Of a stretch of 64,000 nucleotides of DNA, positions 39,891 through 50,700 are shown one piece after another. Under the pieces are notes generated by a model, which did not search any database, was not told where the DNA came from, and saw nothing but the letters and a program-made list of their open reading frames with translations. This DNA is from Cerrena zonata (lineage: Eukaryota; Basidiomycota; Agaricomycetes; Polyporales; Cerrenaceae). Made by a program: the position numbers and the translations under genes. The stretch lies in contig JASBNA010000042.1 in NCBI GenBank assembly GCA_038087015.1, positions 62,001 through 126,000 on the forward strand, in the 5' to 3' direction. Numbering within the stretch: the first letter of the stretch is position 1; the number at the start of each line of letters is the position of its first letter.

Positions 39891-40916
39891 TCAATTAGGT
39901 ATATTAATATTACGTTCACTTAATTGATGAATAGTCCATATCCAAGTTCTAGCAGCGTAATCCATATTTTTTGCAACACACGAAGGTTCAGCTTCAACAC
40001 CGTTAGTAGCAAAATACTTACCATTTGATTTTTCAATTGATAGATTCTGATCCAAACAGCATTTAACCGAAGCATACGAGCCAATTTCATTTGAAACGCC
40101 AAAGAAAAACCCAAAAATTTGGAATAAGCACCAAAACATGATTCCGATTATTGGTAGGCTTGTCCAATAGGAAAATAAGTTAGTATTCATTACAAAACCT
40201 GGATGTACCGCCATGGATAAGATTTTTGGATTTCTTAATGCTAACATCTTCATAAAATGTATTCCTGCAGTTTTAGCTAAACCGTATCTAAACCAAGTGA
40301 AAATTATATTTGGTTTATAATTAAAAGTGGAATTCATATTAAAATATCTAAATGCAAATTTATGACCAATTGAACTTAAATATAATATTCTTGGAGGTAC
40401 TTTATTAGTATTGAGCTCAGCAGTTCTTTCTAATATTGGTAACAATTTTGTTGTTAAAACAAATGGTGCAATATAATTAGTTTGTAATTGTATTTCAAAT
40501 CCGTCTTGAGTCATTGAAAATGGTAATGCCATTACTCCTGCATTATTAATTAGAATATCTAATCTTTTCTCTAAATTAGCAAAATTTTCTGCTCCCACCA
40601 ATACGCTATTTAAATTTAATAAATCGATTTCTAAGAAATAAAGTTCCCCTAAAAATCGTTCATTTATTAAAGATCCGGAATATTTCGATCTTATTCGATC
40701 TGCTTGTTCTTTTAATTCTTTTATTGATTTCAATACTCTTGATTTACTTCTTCCAGCAATATATACAACATATCCATGTAAATATAGATGTAAAACAGTA
40801 AAGAATCCAATCCCACTATTACCACCCGTTATTAGTGCAACCTTGCGATCTTTCGATGGATTTACATACGGATAATCATCATCATTAAACTGGGGAGTCC
40901 TGGGCCATAGAGTCAT
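39891..40916 (-). CDS. ENV9: ENV9-like short-chain dehydrogenase/reductase
   Basis: 341 aa. NAD(P)-binding motif TGGNSGIG near 31-38, NNAGVMALP, and active-site YxxxK in RYGLAKTAG. The blocks NPKILSMAVHPGFVMNTNLFSYW-type, FFFGVSNE and WIWTIHQL near the end match Env9 (YOR246C), a lipid-droplet oxidoreductase linked to vacuole morphology. A hydrophobic hairpin near 255-285 (LPIIGIMFWCLFQIFGFFFG) probably inserts in the droplet monolayer. Convergent with the ECD gene, 96 bp apart. Confidence 0.85.
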   Translation of the reverse strand: MTLWPRTPQFNDDDYPYVNPSKDRKVALITGGNSGIGFFTVLHLYLHGYVVYIAGRSKSRVLKSIKELKEQADRIRSKYSGSLINERFLGELYFLEIDLLNLNSVLVGAENFANLEKRLDILINNAGVMALPFSMTQDGFEIQLQTNYIAPFVLTTKLLPILERTAELNTNKVPPRILYLSSIGHKFAFRYFNMNSTFNYKPNIIFTWFRYGLAKTAGIHFMKMLALRNPKILSMAVHPGFVMNTNLFSYWTSLPIIGIMFWCLFQIFGFFFGVSNEIGSYASVKCCLDQNLSIEKSNGKYFATNGVEAEPSCVAKNMDYAARTWIWTIHQLSERNINIPN

Positions 40917-41270
40917 TCTTTTACTGACTTTTCGTTTGCTTCCAGTACTTTGGTTCCTATCTTAATTTATTCCAACTTCAAAGCAAAAGGGCAACAACCG
41001 GGACTTATTTGACCCACCAGGGGTGCTTTTCCAAAGTGTTTTCCAATCAATAAGAACCGTTTAATTTGGTTCTATATAGGCAATAAAGCGTCTGATAAGA
41101 GTGTGAAAGACTCTTCTCTTGTACAAAAGAAAAATTGGACAAAAAATTATTAAGAGAAAAAAGGAGAAAAAACCCAAAACTCAATTTAGATTGCAAAATT
41201 TGAATAACTACCAAAAGACTTACAAATGTAACGAAGAAAACGGGTATTGAAGGGGAATATCTTCTATAAA
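40917..41270. other. Gap: ENV9 promoter and gluconokinase 3' region
   Basis: 354 bp, AT-rich, with A-rich runs at about 41127-41175. A GGACTTATTTGACCCACC-like segment near 41001 and an ENV9-proximal TGACT at 40924 are unremarkable. No gene recognised. Confidence 0.35.
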
Positions 41271-41852
41271 TTACATAGTGAGATTGTCTATGATTTCTTT
41301 ATAAATGCTATCGGGGGATTTAGCACTGGTATCGACAGAAAGTGCTTCACCACCGGCCGATAAGAGTTCGTCACCCAGAGGAATTTCCATAATATCGTAC
41401 TGAGATTTGACCATATCGGACTTCATGTAATGGTTTTGTCTTTGGCCCACTCTCTGCAATAGTTCTTCAAAACTAGTGTATAAGAAGATAAAACGGAAAA
41501 CAATCTTGCCATTATGCTGAGATTCATTAGCAACCTGCTTGATATAGTCACGATACGCCTTCTTAAGCATTGAGCAAGAAACAATGCTGACGTTGCTCGT
41601 ATTGGACGGGTCAAATGCTTTGGCAGTGCTTACTTCACTCAAGTTCTTTAACCACCCCCATCTATCGTCATCAGTAAGTGGCTCACCCCGAGACATCTTA
41701 GCAACGTTTTCAGCACTATGTAATAAGTCTCCTTCGGTGAATGGACATTGGAAATGTTTGGAAAGCAATTCTGCTATGGTGGACTTACCGGTGCCGGCAG
41801 GTCCTCCAACCACCAAGACGTGAGGTTGCGATACTGGATCTCCGAGGGTCAT
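41271..41852 (-). CDS. Gluconokinase (YDR248C-like, IdnK/GntK family)
   Basis: 193 aa, the same length as S. cerevisiae YDR248C. Walker A GPAGTGKST near 16-24, then FTEGDLLHSAENVAKMSRGEPLTDDDRWGWL, the gluconate-kinase core with substrate-site Asp and Arg residues, and QRQNHYMKSDMVKSQY. It would phosphorylate gluconate to 6-phosphogluconate for the pentose-phosphate pathway. Start at the ATG at 41852; the frame opens two codons earlier only at TTG. The C-terminal SVDTSAKSPDSIYKEI block is also family-typical. Confidence 0.92.
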   Translation of the reverse strand: MTLGDPVSQPHVLVVGGPAGTGKSTIAELLSKHFQCPFTEGDLLHSAENVAKMSRGEPLTDDDRWGWLKNLSEVSTAKAFDPSNTSNVSIVSCSMLKKAYRDYIKQVANESQHNGKIVFRFIFLYTSFEELLQRVGQRQNHYMKSDMVKSQYDIMEIPLGDELLSAGGEALSVDTSAKSPDSIYKEIIDNLTM

Positions 41853-42087
41853 GATCAATCCGTTCTCAGGTCCCTACCTATAACTTGGATTAAACTGAAT
41901 TCAATTGAAGCTAAAGTAAAAGAAAGAAGTAGTTGTTGATTTGAACCTTCCCCCAACTTTCCCCAAACCTTTTTTGGGGGAGCTCAGCGAACAAAGCGAA
42001 TCGCACTATTGGAATTTTGGGGTACTACAATGATTGCAAAATAAGTTAATATATACAAGAGTCTATACAGCTATTCTATACGGTGGG

Positions 42088-44222
42088 CTAGGGGTGGGTT
42101 TTTGTTTTACGTTGAGCATTCAAGATTTTACGCATGTTGACCAATTCTTCGCTTATACGTTTTTCAATCAAGGTTTTTATATCACTAGCACTCTCTTTAT
42201 CAACGAATAAATTAGGCCATCTTTGACTTAGCCAGAGAAATAACAAGACTAGTTTATGGTTTTCTTCTAGAGCGTTCAAGATCTTGACAAAATTATCATC
42301 ATTGGATACGAGACCGGGAGACTTTTGTAGGAGTTTTGTATGAAGAAAATTAAAATCAAGAACGGATTTTGATTCACAGTTACTGATTGTTTTGAAGTAT
42401 TCGAAAGCCGTAGTGATGAATTGGTCGGAAGCAATCAGTGCGTTGATGGGAGCTATACTTAAAGCCAACTGATCATAGATCAAGGTTTTCTGGTATAAGT
42501 TATCTGTTAAAAAAAGTTGTAAGATTTGAAATTTTTCATCCAATTCCGATAATTCATAATAAGAATTTTGTTTTTGGATAGTTTCTTGTTCAAACTGTTT
42601 TAGAATATCGAAAAACGAGGTACCTTTAGGAAATTTACTAATATAGTATAACCAAATTTGTTGAGTTGGCCAAATTATGGCCTTTTTTATATGACTAGGA
42701 GTTCTTAACATTGTCTTTTGAATGAAATTTAAATCTCTTTGATGGAAAGCAGTGACAAAACCTTCCAGTTCACCGAATTTTTCACTATATCTACCAGCCC
42801 TTCCAGCAATTTGTTTTGTTGCTGAGACTGATAATGGTTCCATTTCATTACCATTAAATTTATGAGTTTGCCAAAAGACAATTCTTTTAATTTTTAAATT
42901 AAGGCCCATACCAATTGCATCCGAAGCAACTAAGATATCGTATTCTTCATTATTGAAAGATGCGGCTTCCTTTGACCTAATTTCTGGAGGTAAAGCCCCA
43001 TAGATTACTCCAACTTTAAACTTAGTCTGTTTTTCAATTGAACATTTCAATTCTAAGATTTTCCGTTTACTGAAAACAACAACACAATCACCCGATTTTA
43101 AATTATTAAAATTACCAATGGGTTCATCAAGACAGTTAATTTACCCAATCTTTTATAATGTTTGATTTCTAATTCGTCACCAGTGATTGAAGCTAATCTT
43201 TTAATCAAGGGAACGGCACTTTCTTCACCACACATATGAACTTCTTTTGCTTGCACCCCTAAAACGGCGTTTGTCCAAGCGCTTCCTCTATTTGGATCAG
43301 CAATCATTTGAATTTCATCAATAATACAGATTTCCATTCTTTTATTATTCGGAATCATTTCAATAGTCCCACTAGATAAATCACTGACTTTACCGAATTC
43401 ATCTATAGAAGGAATAACTTCTTCACCGGTGATTAAGTTACATTTTATACCTTGATTCTGGAATCTTTCGTAAATCTCTCTTGCTAGTAATCTTAAAGGC
43501 CCGGCGTAGTAACCTGATTTGGCTTTTGCAAATTTTTGTAATGAATTATGAGTTTTACCACTATTTGTTGGACCAACGTGCATTATAAGTTTACGTTTCA
43601 TTTTACGAGCTTCTGGGAACCATTCTGCCGGATTCGATAAATCAATGGTGGCCGGGGTATCGGTATTACTTAGTTCTTCCAGTTGAATGAGTAATGCATG
43701 TTCCAAGTAATGTTTATGGATAAGTTTAGTAAGTAATTGGAAAATAAGATCCAGTTTAGTCTTATAATTATAGTAATCAATAACGGTTTGAGGGATGAGC
43801 TTTAATTCAATCTGGTAGATGAGTTGAACGATATTTTTCAACTTTGGATTAATAAAATCAACTATTGAAATATCTTTAATTTGTTTTCTTGATGAGTTAT
43901 TGGATGATTCGAGTACTTTCAAGCAATAGGTTATTTCACTTACTAAATCCCTAGTAAAAGTTTTAATCATGGTGTCAGCGCCTCTAGGGCTTAAAGCGTT
44001 CAAGTTAACAAAGGATGATTTGAATGTTCTATTCATTAAATTTTGATTAACTTGCCATAGCGGTAGTTTAATGATTTCTAGAACTTGTTGAGTTGAAGAT
44101 TGGTTTGGGGAAAGGGCGATCTTGGGGGTCTCTTGTGCCTGGGTGGTTTTCAACAAGTGATCGTACGAAAACCTTCTTACGAGACACGGACCGGTCCACG
44201 GTCTACGCAAGTATCGTATCAT
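42088..44222 (-). CDS. SUV3: SUV3, mitochondrial RNA helicase of the degradosome (one frameshift)
   Basis: About 711 aa with one break read through (yeast Suv3 737). The N-terminus MIRYLRRPWTGPCLVRRFSYDHLL is a mitochondrial presequence. Walker A is GPTNSGKTHNSLQ, followed by GPLRLLAREIYERF, LITGEE and the DEIQMIAD box. After the break near 43131 (AAGAC where AAGGAC is needed on the plus strand) homology continues as LDEPIGNFNNLKSGDCVVVFSK, YGALPPEIR, ASDAIGMGLNLKIKR and QIAGRAGRYS. With the 3' exonuclease Dss1 it degrades intron and antisense RNA in mitochondria. One missing G at GG(G) context makes sequencing error the likeliest cause. Confidence 0.92.
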
Positions 44223-44426
44223 GCTGGGGAGAAGAAGGAGATGGTGATAAGATCATCGCTTTGCAAAAAGTTAAATGTACGGATTTATTTTTTTAAAAAT
44301 TTGAAAAAAATTTGAAATTTTCAAGTTTACTGAAATTACAATTTACTTATAAAAAGAAAACTATAATACAATGCAAGAAGTTTATATAAGAGAGGTTTAT
44401 AAGAGAATCTAAAATAAAAAAACCGT

Positions 44427-46136
44427 CTAAAAGATCCATTTCATCATGTTAGCGAATTTGCCTTCTGATTTTTCATTGGCTTCCATTTCGGCGTAATAGT
44501 TATATTCATGTTCTTCGATATCTTCCAAACCGGAGGATAAGTCAGCTTCGGAGGCTTTAATAAATTTAGTCTTTTTCCAGAGTTTCCAAACAATAAAGAC
44601 AAAAGCACTAACGAAGATCATGACATAATTATATAAGAATTCGTCAACAGACCATCTACCAGGCATTAAGCATTTATAACCAATACACCCAATCATAATC
44701 CAGATGAAAAAAGTAGCAAAACTAATGGTATAAGGTTGTAAATAGGAGCGGTAAGGGAAAGTGTGACGATCCAAGCCTTGAGCCTTGACAGCACGGTAGA
44801 AACAAATGTAGGTAATACACATGAACCCATAATTCAAGATTTGAGAACCAGTACACAAGTTAACCAAATAGGTCAAGACCGAGGCGGAACCCGAACTCAA
44901 TTGTAATAACGAAAGCATGGCGAAACAGATGGAGACCGCAACACAGTAGATTGGAACACCACCTTTGGTACACCATTTAAAGAATCTAGGAGCAAAACCA
45001 CGTAAGGCCAAACCATACAAGGCACGAGAAGAACAATAAGTATACGAGTTACCAGCAGAGAAGGCCGAAGTAACAATAATGGCATTAACGATATGGGGGA
45101 AAACCTTCACATTCATATTAGTCATAGCCACCACATAAGGAGAACCAGCACCACTTGAGGAATCGGCTTTTTCTAAGTAAGTAGGATCGTTATAGGCAAT
45201 CAAGATCGATACGGATAAAGCCCCACCAATGTAGAAAAGCGCCAAACGATACAAGACGGTTTTGAAAGCAGTCTTCATGTTTTTACGAGGGTTTCTGGCT
45301 TCACCAGCAACCATCGACATGTATTCGGGGCCAACCACGGTGAAACAAGCGGAAATCAACCCGTACATGAAACCGTGCAAGCGGCCAATACCCCCGGTGG
45401 TGATTTGTTCAGCAATGGGGCCACCTTTAGCGTGCCAGTAACGGAACCCAAAAGCATCGTGTTTAGGATTCCCTCCACACATGGTGATCAAGGTGAAAAA
45501 CAACAAAGCAATACACAACATCAATTTACCAATGGATAACCAGAATTCGGATTCCCCATACGCCTTCACGGCAAACACATTCAAAACAATATAAATAACA
45601 ATCTGGATACACACCGTGATGGCGGGAGAGTAGTCGTCTCTCCAGTAGTGAATCATGGTGTTGACCGCGGTGATTTCAAAAGGAATATAGATCGATTGCA
45701 TAAACCAGAAATTCACCGACGCAGCACACTCAAACGCAGGATCAACCACTCTCCCGGCCATGGTCAAAAAGGGAGAACTCACCGGCAAGTAGCAAACCAT
45801 TTCTGCAGTGGAAACCGTTAACGAAAGAATCACACAGGTCCAAAAAGTATAACCAAGCAAAAGCCCCAAGGGCCCCGAGTTCACCAACCCCGACGTCCCA
45901 ATCGTAATGAAAAGCCCGGACCCAATCGAACCACCAATACTGATAAGCTGAATGTGACGGGATTCCAACGTACGGTGGACATCAATACTCTTCTGCTTGT
46001 CGCCAACGTTTTCTTCCTTCGATGGCTGTTCTTCACTGGACGTGCTCAACGAGTTGGAGCCGTCCAACCCATAGTTTTCGGTGATCTTAGAATTTAGATC
46101 AACCTCTGGTTGTTTTTCTTTAGTAAACTTCATCAT
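44427..46136 (-). CDS. AGP2: AGP2-like plasma-membrane amino-acid/polyamine permease
   Basis: 569 aa, 12 membrane spans, amino acid-polyamine-organocation (APC) family, yeast AAT subgroup. SIGGSIGSGLFI in TM1, TVSTAEMVCYLPVSSPFL, IPFEITAVNTMIHYWRDDYSP, GGNPKHDAFGFRYW and YCSSRALYGLALRGFAP agree closely with Agp2, the carnitine/spermidine-linked permease and sensor, rather than Gap1 or Can1. Acidic cytosolic N-terminus (about 80 residues) and C-terminal tail. Codon use shows strong bias, suggesting good expression. The start could be 46136 or the next ATG at 46133. Long poly(A) on the plus strand lies 65-125 bp upstream. Confidence 0.85.
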   Translation of the reverse strand: MMKFTKEKQPEVDLNSKITENYGLDGSNSLSTSSEEQPSKEENVGDKQKSIDVHRTLESRHIQLISIGGSIGSGLFITIGTSGLVNSGPLGLLLGYTFWTCVILSLTVSTAEMVCYLPVSSPFLTMAGRVVDPAFECAASVNFWFMQSIYIPFEITAVNTMIHYWRDDYSPAITVCIQIVIYIVLNVFAVKAYGESEFWLSIGKLMLCIALLFFTLITMCGGNPKHDAFGFRYWHAKGGPIAEQITTGGIGRLHGFMYGLISACFTVVGPEYMSMVAGEARNPRKNMKTAFKTVLYRLALFYIGGALSVSILIAYNDPTYLEKADSSSGAGSPYVVAMTNMNVKVFPHIVNAIIVTSAFSAGNSYTYCSSRALYGLALRGFAPRFFKWCTKGGVPIYCVAVSICFAMLSLLQLSSGSASVLTYLVNLCTGSQILNYGFMCITYICFYRAVKAQGLDRHTFPYRSYLQPYTISFATFFIWIMIGCIGYKCLMPGRWSVDEFLYNYVMIFVSAFVFIVWKLWKKTKFIKASEADLSSGLEDIEEHEYNYYAEMEANEKSEGKFANMMKWIF

Positions 46137-46202
46137 GGCCTACAAATACCGTGCAACAAAAGATGAATTCAACTGAATATACCGGGGTTTATATACAATG
46201 TG

Positions 46203-46228
46203 AAAAAAAAAAAAAAAAAAGAACTTAG

Positions 46229-46262
<34 letters not shown>
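46203..46262 (+). repeat. Poly(A) tract, nearly 60 bp
   Basis: Two A runs broken by GAACTTAG: one of about 18 A and one of about 31 A. It is in the AGP2 promoter (poly-T on the coding strand). The length is probably approximate, given homopolymer problems elsewhere in this sequence. Confidence 0.8.
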
Positions 46263-46263
<1 letters not shown>

Positions 46264-47349
46264 AAGAAACAAAGAAACGAAGAAAGTGAGAAAACAAAAA
46301 AAATAACTCTAAGACAAGAACTTCTTTGTAAGGCACTTTGGAAAGCGAGCGCATGATATCTTTGCTCTCCCAATCAATAGAACCTAATGACAGCTTGAAA
46401 TTCTGTCACTTCCCTACGAGAATAACCTTATCCTGCTAAGTTGCAGTGACCCAGCTACAAGGGTTATCCCAGCAGTATCTGCTAAACAAAGGCGGCGCTT
46501 TCTCCCCAGAGGACGCAGAAAAAGAAACGGCGCATACAGGAAAAAGGACGTTCACGTGACCGGCCGTACAAAAAGGAATTTTTTTGTGAAGATGAAAATT
46601 TTGTCACTTTCCCAAGTTTGTGTTATCAGTTTTCCACTCCGTTAATTTTGGGAATAAAACTACCAAAGTGGTAAATAAATACTTTGATAACAGCCACTGA
46701 TAAGACTGGATTCCCTATTGACACCGATGTCTGTATGTCCTACTGTACGTCCTGCTTATGTGCTGTCTGTCCTGATGTACTGATACACACTAGTATAGAT
46801 ACACACTGATATACCTATACTTGTATCCAAGTCAAAAGTGGGTTAGTGACAGTAGTGTGAGTGACCAGTGTGACCACTGGCAAAACGGCAATAACCTACA
46901 TTACCTTTTTTGACCACTTACTATTTACCATCATTAATTACTGATTAATTAATAGATTTAATTGATTGATATTGATTGATATTGATTTGATTAATTAATT
47001 AATTATTATCAAGGGCTATGCGTTGTATCTGATCTGGAGATTAGTATGGGGAACTCACGGCTGGCCGGACTTCTTTTCTTTTTCGGTCGATGGTCGTGGC
47101 TTAGCAAAGATATCTGGTGCATGGGTGTAAGTGGTGGTGCACGGGGGCACGTCCGGAAATGTGCTTCGTATCTGCTCCATAAATGGTACAACGTATGTGA
47201 ATAAATGGGTAAGACGTGTGAATACAGTGTAAATGTGTAGTGAAAGACATCAACAACTACCTACTTCTTACCTACTTCTTACCCACCTCTCTGGATGGGG
47301 TTGGCGGTGCACGGGTGTGCCGATTGACTCGTGTGGATATATAGTGTAT

Positions 47350-47420
47350 ATATAGTTATATATATAGTTATATATATAGTTATATATATAGTTATATATA
47401 TAGTTATATATAGTTATATA
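47350..47420 (+). repeat. 12-bp AT-rich tandem repeat (ATAGTTATATAT), about 5-6 copies
   Basis: Consecutive ATAGTTATATAT units with a 12-bp period, the last copies shortened or with one substitution. It lies about 320-390 bp upstream of the kinase ATG. Confidence 0.85.
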
Positions 47421-47539
47421 AATAGTTTATATTATACGGTTCGATATTCGATATTACAGTTCGATATAGTTCAAGAAAATGAAGTGTAGAAGTATGGGAG
47501 GTGAAGTGAGATCGAGTGATGTATATGGCATATGGGGGT

Positions 47540-47690
47540 ATGTAGATGTATGTGTAGATGAATGTGTGAGGTTATGTGATGAATGTGTAGATGAATGTGT
47601 AGATGAATGTGTAGATGTATGTGTAGATGTGTGAGGTTATGTGATGAATGTGTGATGTAGTGATGAATGTGTGATGAATGTGATGTAGTG
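47540..47690 (+). repeat. GATGAATGTGTA-type minisatellite upstream of kinase gene
   Basis: Multiple copies of GATGAATGTGTA / GATGTATGTGTA / GATGAATGTGTG (12-bp unit), interrupted twice by GAGGTTATGTGAT. The array ends about 50 bp before the kinase ATG and so may be in the transcribed leader. It is G/T-rich on the plus strand. Confidence 0.85.
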
Positions 47691-47740
47691 AAGAAAATCG
47701 CGAAAGTGAAATAACTTCAACTTGACTCCAAGGACCAAGC

Positions 47741-50700
47741 ATGAACGGGATTAGTCGAATAAATGATCAAAACCTGAAGGCCCAATTGGCAGCCCAGTTT
47801 AATGACTTCTATCTCCAAACAACATCATCCTCCATCAATCAAATCGGCAACTATAAAGTCATTGAGGAAATTGGTGAAGGAGCATTTGGTAAAGTCTACT
47901 TAGCAAATCATATCCTTCTTAACGTTAACGTTGTTTTAAAATGTGGCTTGATCGATGATCCAAATATCGTAAGAGAAATATACTACCATCGTCAACTAAA
48001 ACATAAAAATATCGTCAAGTTATATGAAATTATCAAAACGGAAAATCATTTATGGTTGGCCCTTGAATATTGTCAGGGAAATGAACTTTTCTACTACATT
48101 TATGAACAAAGACACTTGAATATCGATACGGTTAAAAAACTCTTCATCCAAATCTTAAATGGGATTAAATACGTTCATTCGCTTAACCTAAGTCATCGAG
48201 ATTTGAAATTAGAAAATATACTATTGGCCGATAAACAGAAAACAATTGTTAAATTAACCGATTTTGGATTTGTTAGAGAGTTTAATCCTTTGAAAAGACA
48301 ATTTTTATCAACCATTTGTGGTACCACCGTTTATATGGCTCCAGAGTTATTGAAAAATGAAAAGTATTCCGGGTTTTCAATCGATATCTGGTCTCTTGGT
48401 ATCATCTTATTCACGATGTTATACGGAGAAATGCCCTTTGATGAAGATGACGATTTGAAAACAAAATATAAAATCATTCATGATGACCCAGTCTATAAAG
48501 AAATCATCCCTCCCGATGCAATCAATTTATTGAAAAAAATCTTGTGTAAAGATCCTTATAAAAGACCAACCTTGAATGAAATCATTAATCACCCTTTCTT
48601 ATCAGTGATTCAACCAATTGAAAAATCAAGACGGTCATCCCTTTATAACGATTCCGAATCAATCATTTCAATTAATCAATATTATAATACTAATAAAATT
48701 CCTTTCCAATCCAAAATTGAACGTCATTTATTGAAAAAATTGGAAAAATTAAATATCAACATTGACTTCTTACAACAATCGGTTTTAAACGATGAAACTA
48801 ATTCAATCACCGCTTTTTATGACTTATGTTTAACTCAAGAATTCAATAAAAAGAAAAAACGTTATTTAAAAGAGAAAAAATTACGTTATTATGAAGCTAA
48901 AAAATCATTGAAAAAATCAAGGAAAAAAGTTAAAAGTGCTTTATCCTTAAATGATCAAAATAATAATCAACCGTTAGAAAGAATCATTTCATCCTTGAGC
49001 TTAACTTCAACTAAAAATCATGACCAAAATACTCCTTCTTCAAATATGATTTCTTCTCCTCAGTCAATCGACGATCAAATAAAATTGAAAGAGAAAAGAA
49101 GAAGATCGGCTTCCGCTTCAATCATCAACTCCAACTCTTTTGCAAATTATCAAAATAAAGATTTGAAATCAGAAAATAATCCTCCTCAAATTAATATCGA
49201 ACCTTCCAATGAAAGGGTCATTTCTTTCCACCAAGATGATGACGAAAAAAGAAGACCGTCAAATGTAACGGCTCTTAGTTCAATAGTTAGTGAAAATAAG
49301 AAAAAAAGAACTAAAAATAATAATATTCTAAATAAACTTCAATTTTGGAAACGTAATAGAAGAAATACTATTCATAACTTCGATGGTGAAAATAATTTAC
49401 CAATTGATCAAAATCATTTACCAATTACAAGTTATAGCTTAAATCCTTCGTTAAATGAAAAATCTTCAAATAATTCTAAAAATTCTTTAATTCAAAATAA
49501 AAAATCAATGGAAAGCTTTGATGATAATGAAGAACCTTTAGAAATTAATATTAAACCTAAAAACTCTCCTCCCAATAGCTCAGAAAATAGAAAAAAACTT
49601 TCTTCTCCAAGCATTATTAAACCGGAAAATAAAAATTCTTCTTCAAATGATTTATTTGATGATGATACTTTTACAAAACCAAATAAAGATTCATCCTCTT
49701 CATTACAAAATGGGCATGATTCTCCTAGTTCTCCGATCCCAATAATTGAAACTAATGTTAATGGGAATCAAAATACCGTTATTGAATCTTCTCCTCATGA
49801 TACTACCATTGATATAAAAGATGATATAACCCCCGATCTTAACGATACAATCAATGATAATGATTTAATGGTTAATACAAATACAAATAATACATCAGCA
49901 TTGGAATTCCAATCAAACTCTTCGGACTCTCCTAAAATTCAATCTCCTCCTAATCTGGAAAGCTATTATATCTCTTCTGGTAATAGACAAATGAGAACAA
50001 GACCATCTTCAGTTGTTTCTCAAGCAAGTCAAATAAGTCAGTTTAGTCAGCTTTCAACCATGTTATCTGAATCGGAATTAGATATTTTGGATGAAACCGA
50101 TACTATGGATGAAGAATTTGATGATGATGAAGCTGCCTATGAATCATCTCTTAATATTTCTCAAAATGATTTTGCTCAACATCAAAGACAACTGTCGGCT
50201 AGCATGACCCCAACTTCAAGTATGAATATTACAAATAATAATAAGGCAAACATTAAAAAACGACCAAGTTATAATAGACAATTATCATCTGATATTTCAA
50301 TCGTTTCAACTTCAACTACCGCTACTGGGCAATTACAAAATGGTAAATCAAATCTGCATAGTAAAAAAATTTCCTTATCTCAAGTATCAAGTAATTCTTC
50401 TGAAGAGAGTCTGATCACTAATAATAACTCTGCTCCAAATGGGTTTTTCTTAAATTCAACTCCAATGATCCCCTTACCTCGAAATTCAAATGATTTGGAT
50501 TCAACTTTATTACCCAGATCAAGCTCTCCAGAATTAACTAGAAATGGAATTTCTAATGGTGGAAGTAAAAACCTTAATCAATCACCATTTCCTCAAACAA
50601 AATCAAGAATAAATAGATCTATTTCACCAAATAATTCAAATAGTGGATCTCCAAAATCCTCAAAATCAAAAAGTTCATTAGCAAAACAAGTCGCTACTAG

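Larger units (their letters stand above)
46137..47740. other. 1.6 kb gene-free region between AGP2 and a protein kinase
   Basis: The largest gap in the window, between divergent genes. From left: near-pure poly(A) at 46203-46262; a TTCACGTGAC Cbf1-type site (46551-46560); TTAATTAATTAATTAAT-type and GATTGATATT repeats at 46930-47005; Rap1-like GGTGCA(C/T)GGGKG motifs at 47116, 47136 and 47306; a 12-bp AT-rich tandem repeat at about 47350-47420; and a GATGAATGTGTA minisatellite at about 47540-47690. Open frames here are translated repeats. The length and site density suggest a complex promoter or an undetected noncoding RNA; I see no tRNA. Confidence 0.6.

Noticed and set aside
46140..46373. 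Minus-strand frames with long Phe runs next to AGP2
   Set aside because: Translated poly-T; length depends on a homopolymer and no conserved residues.
46551..46560. Possible point-centromere CDEI (GTCACGTG on the minus strand)
   Set aside because: No AT-rich CDEII of the right length followed by a CDEIII; a Cbf1 promoter site is enough, and CUG-Ser yeasts have regional centromeres.
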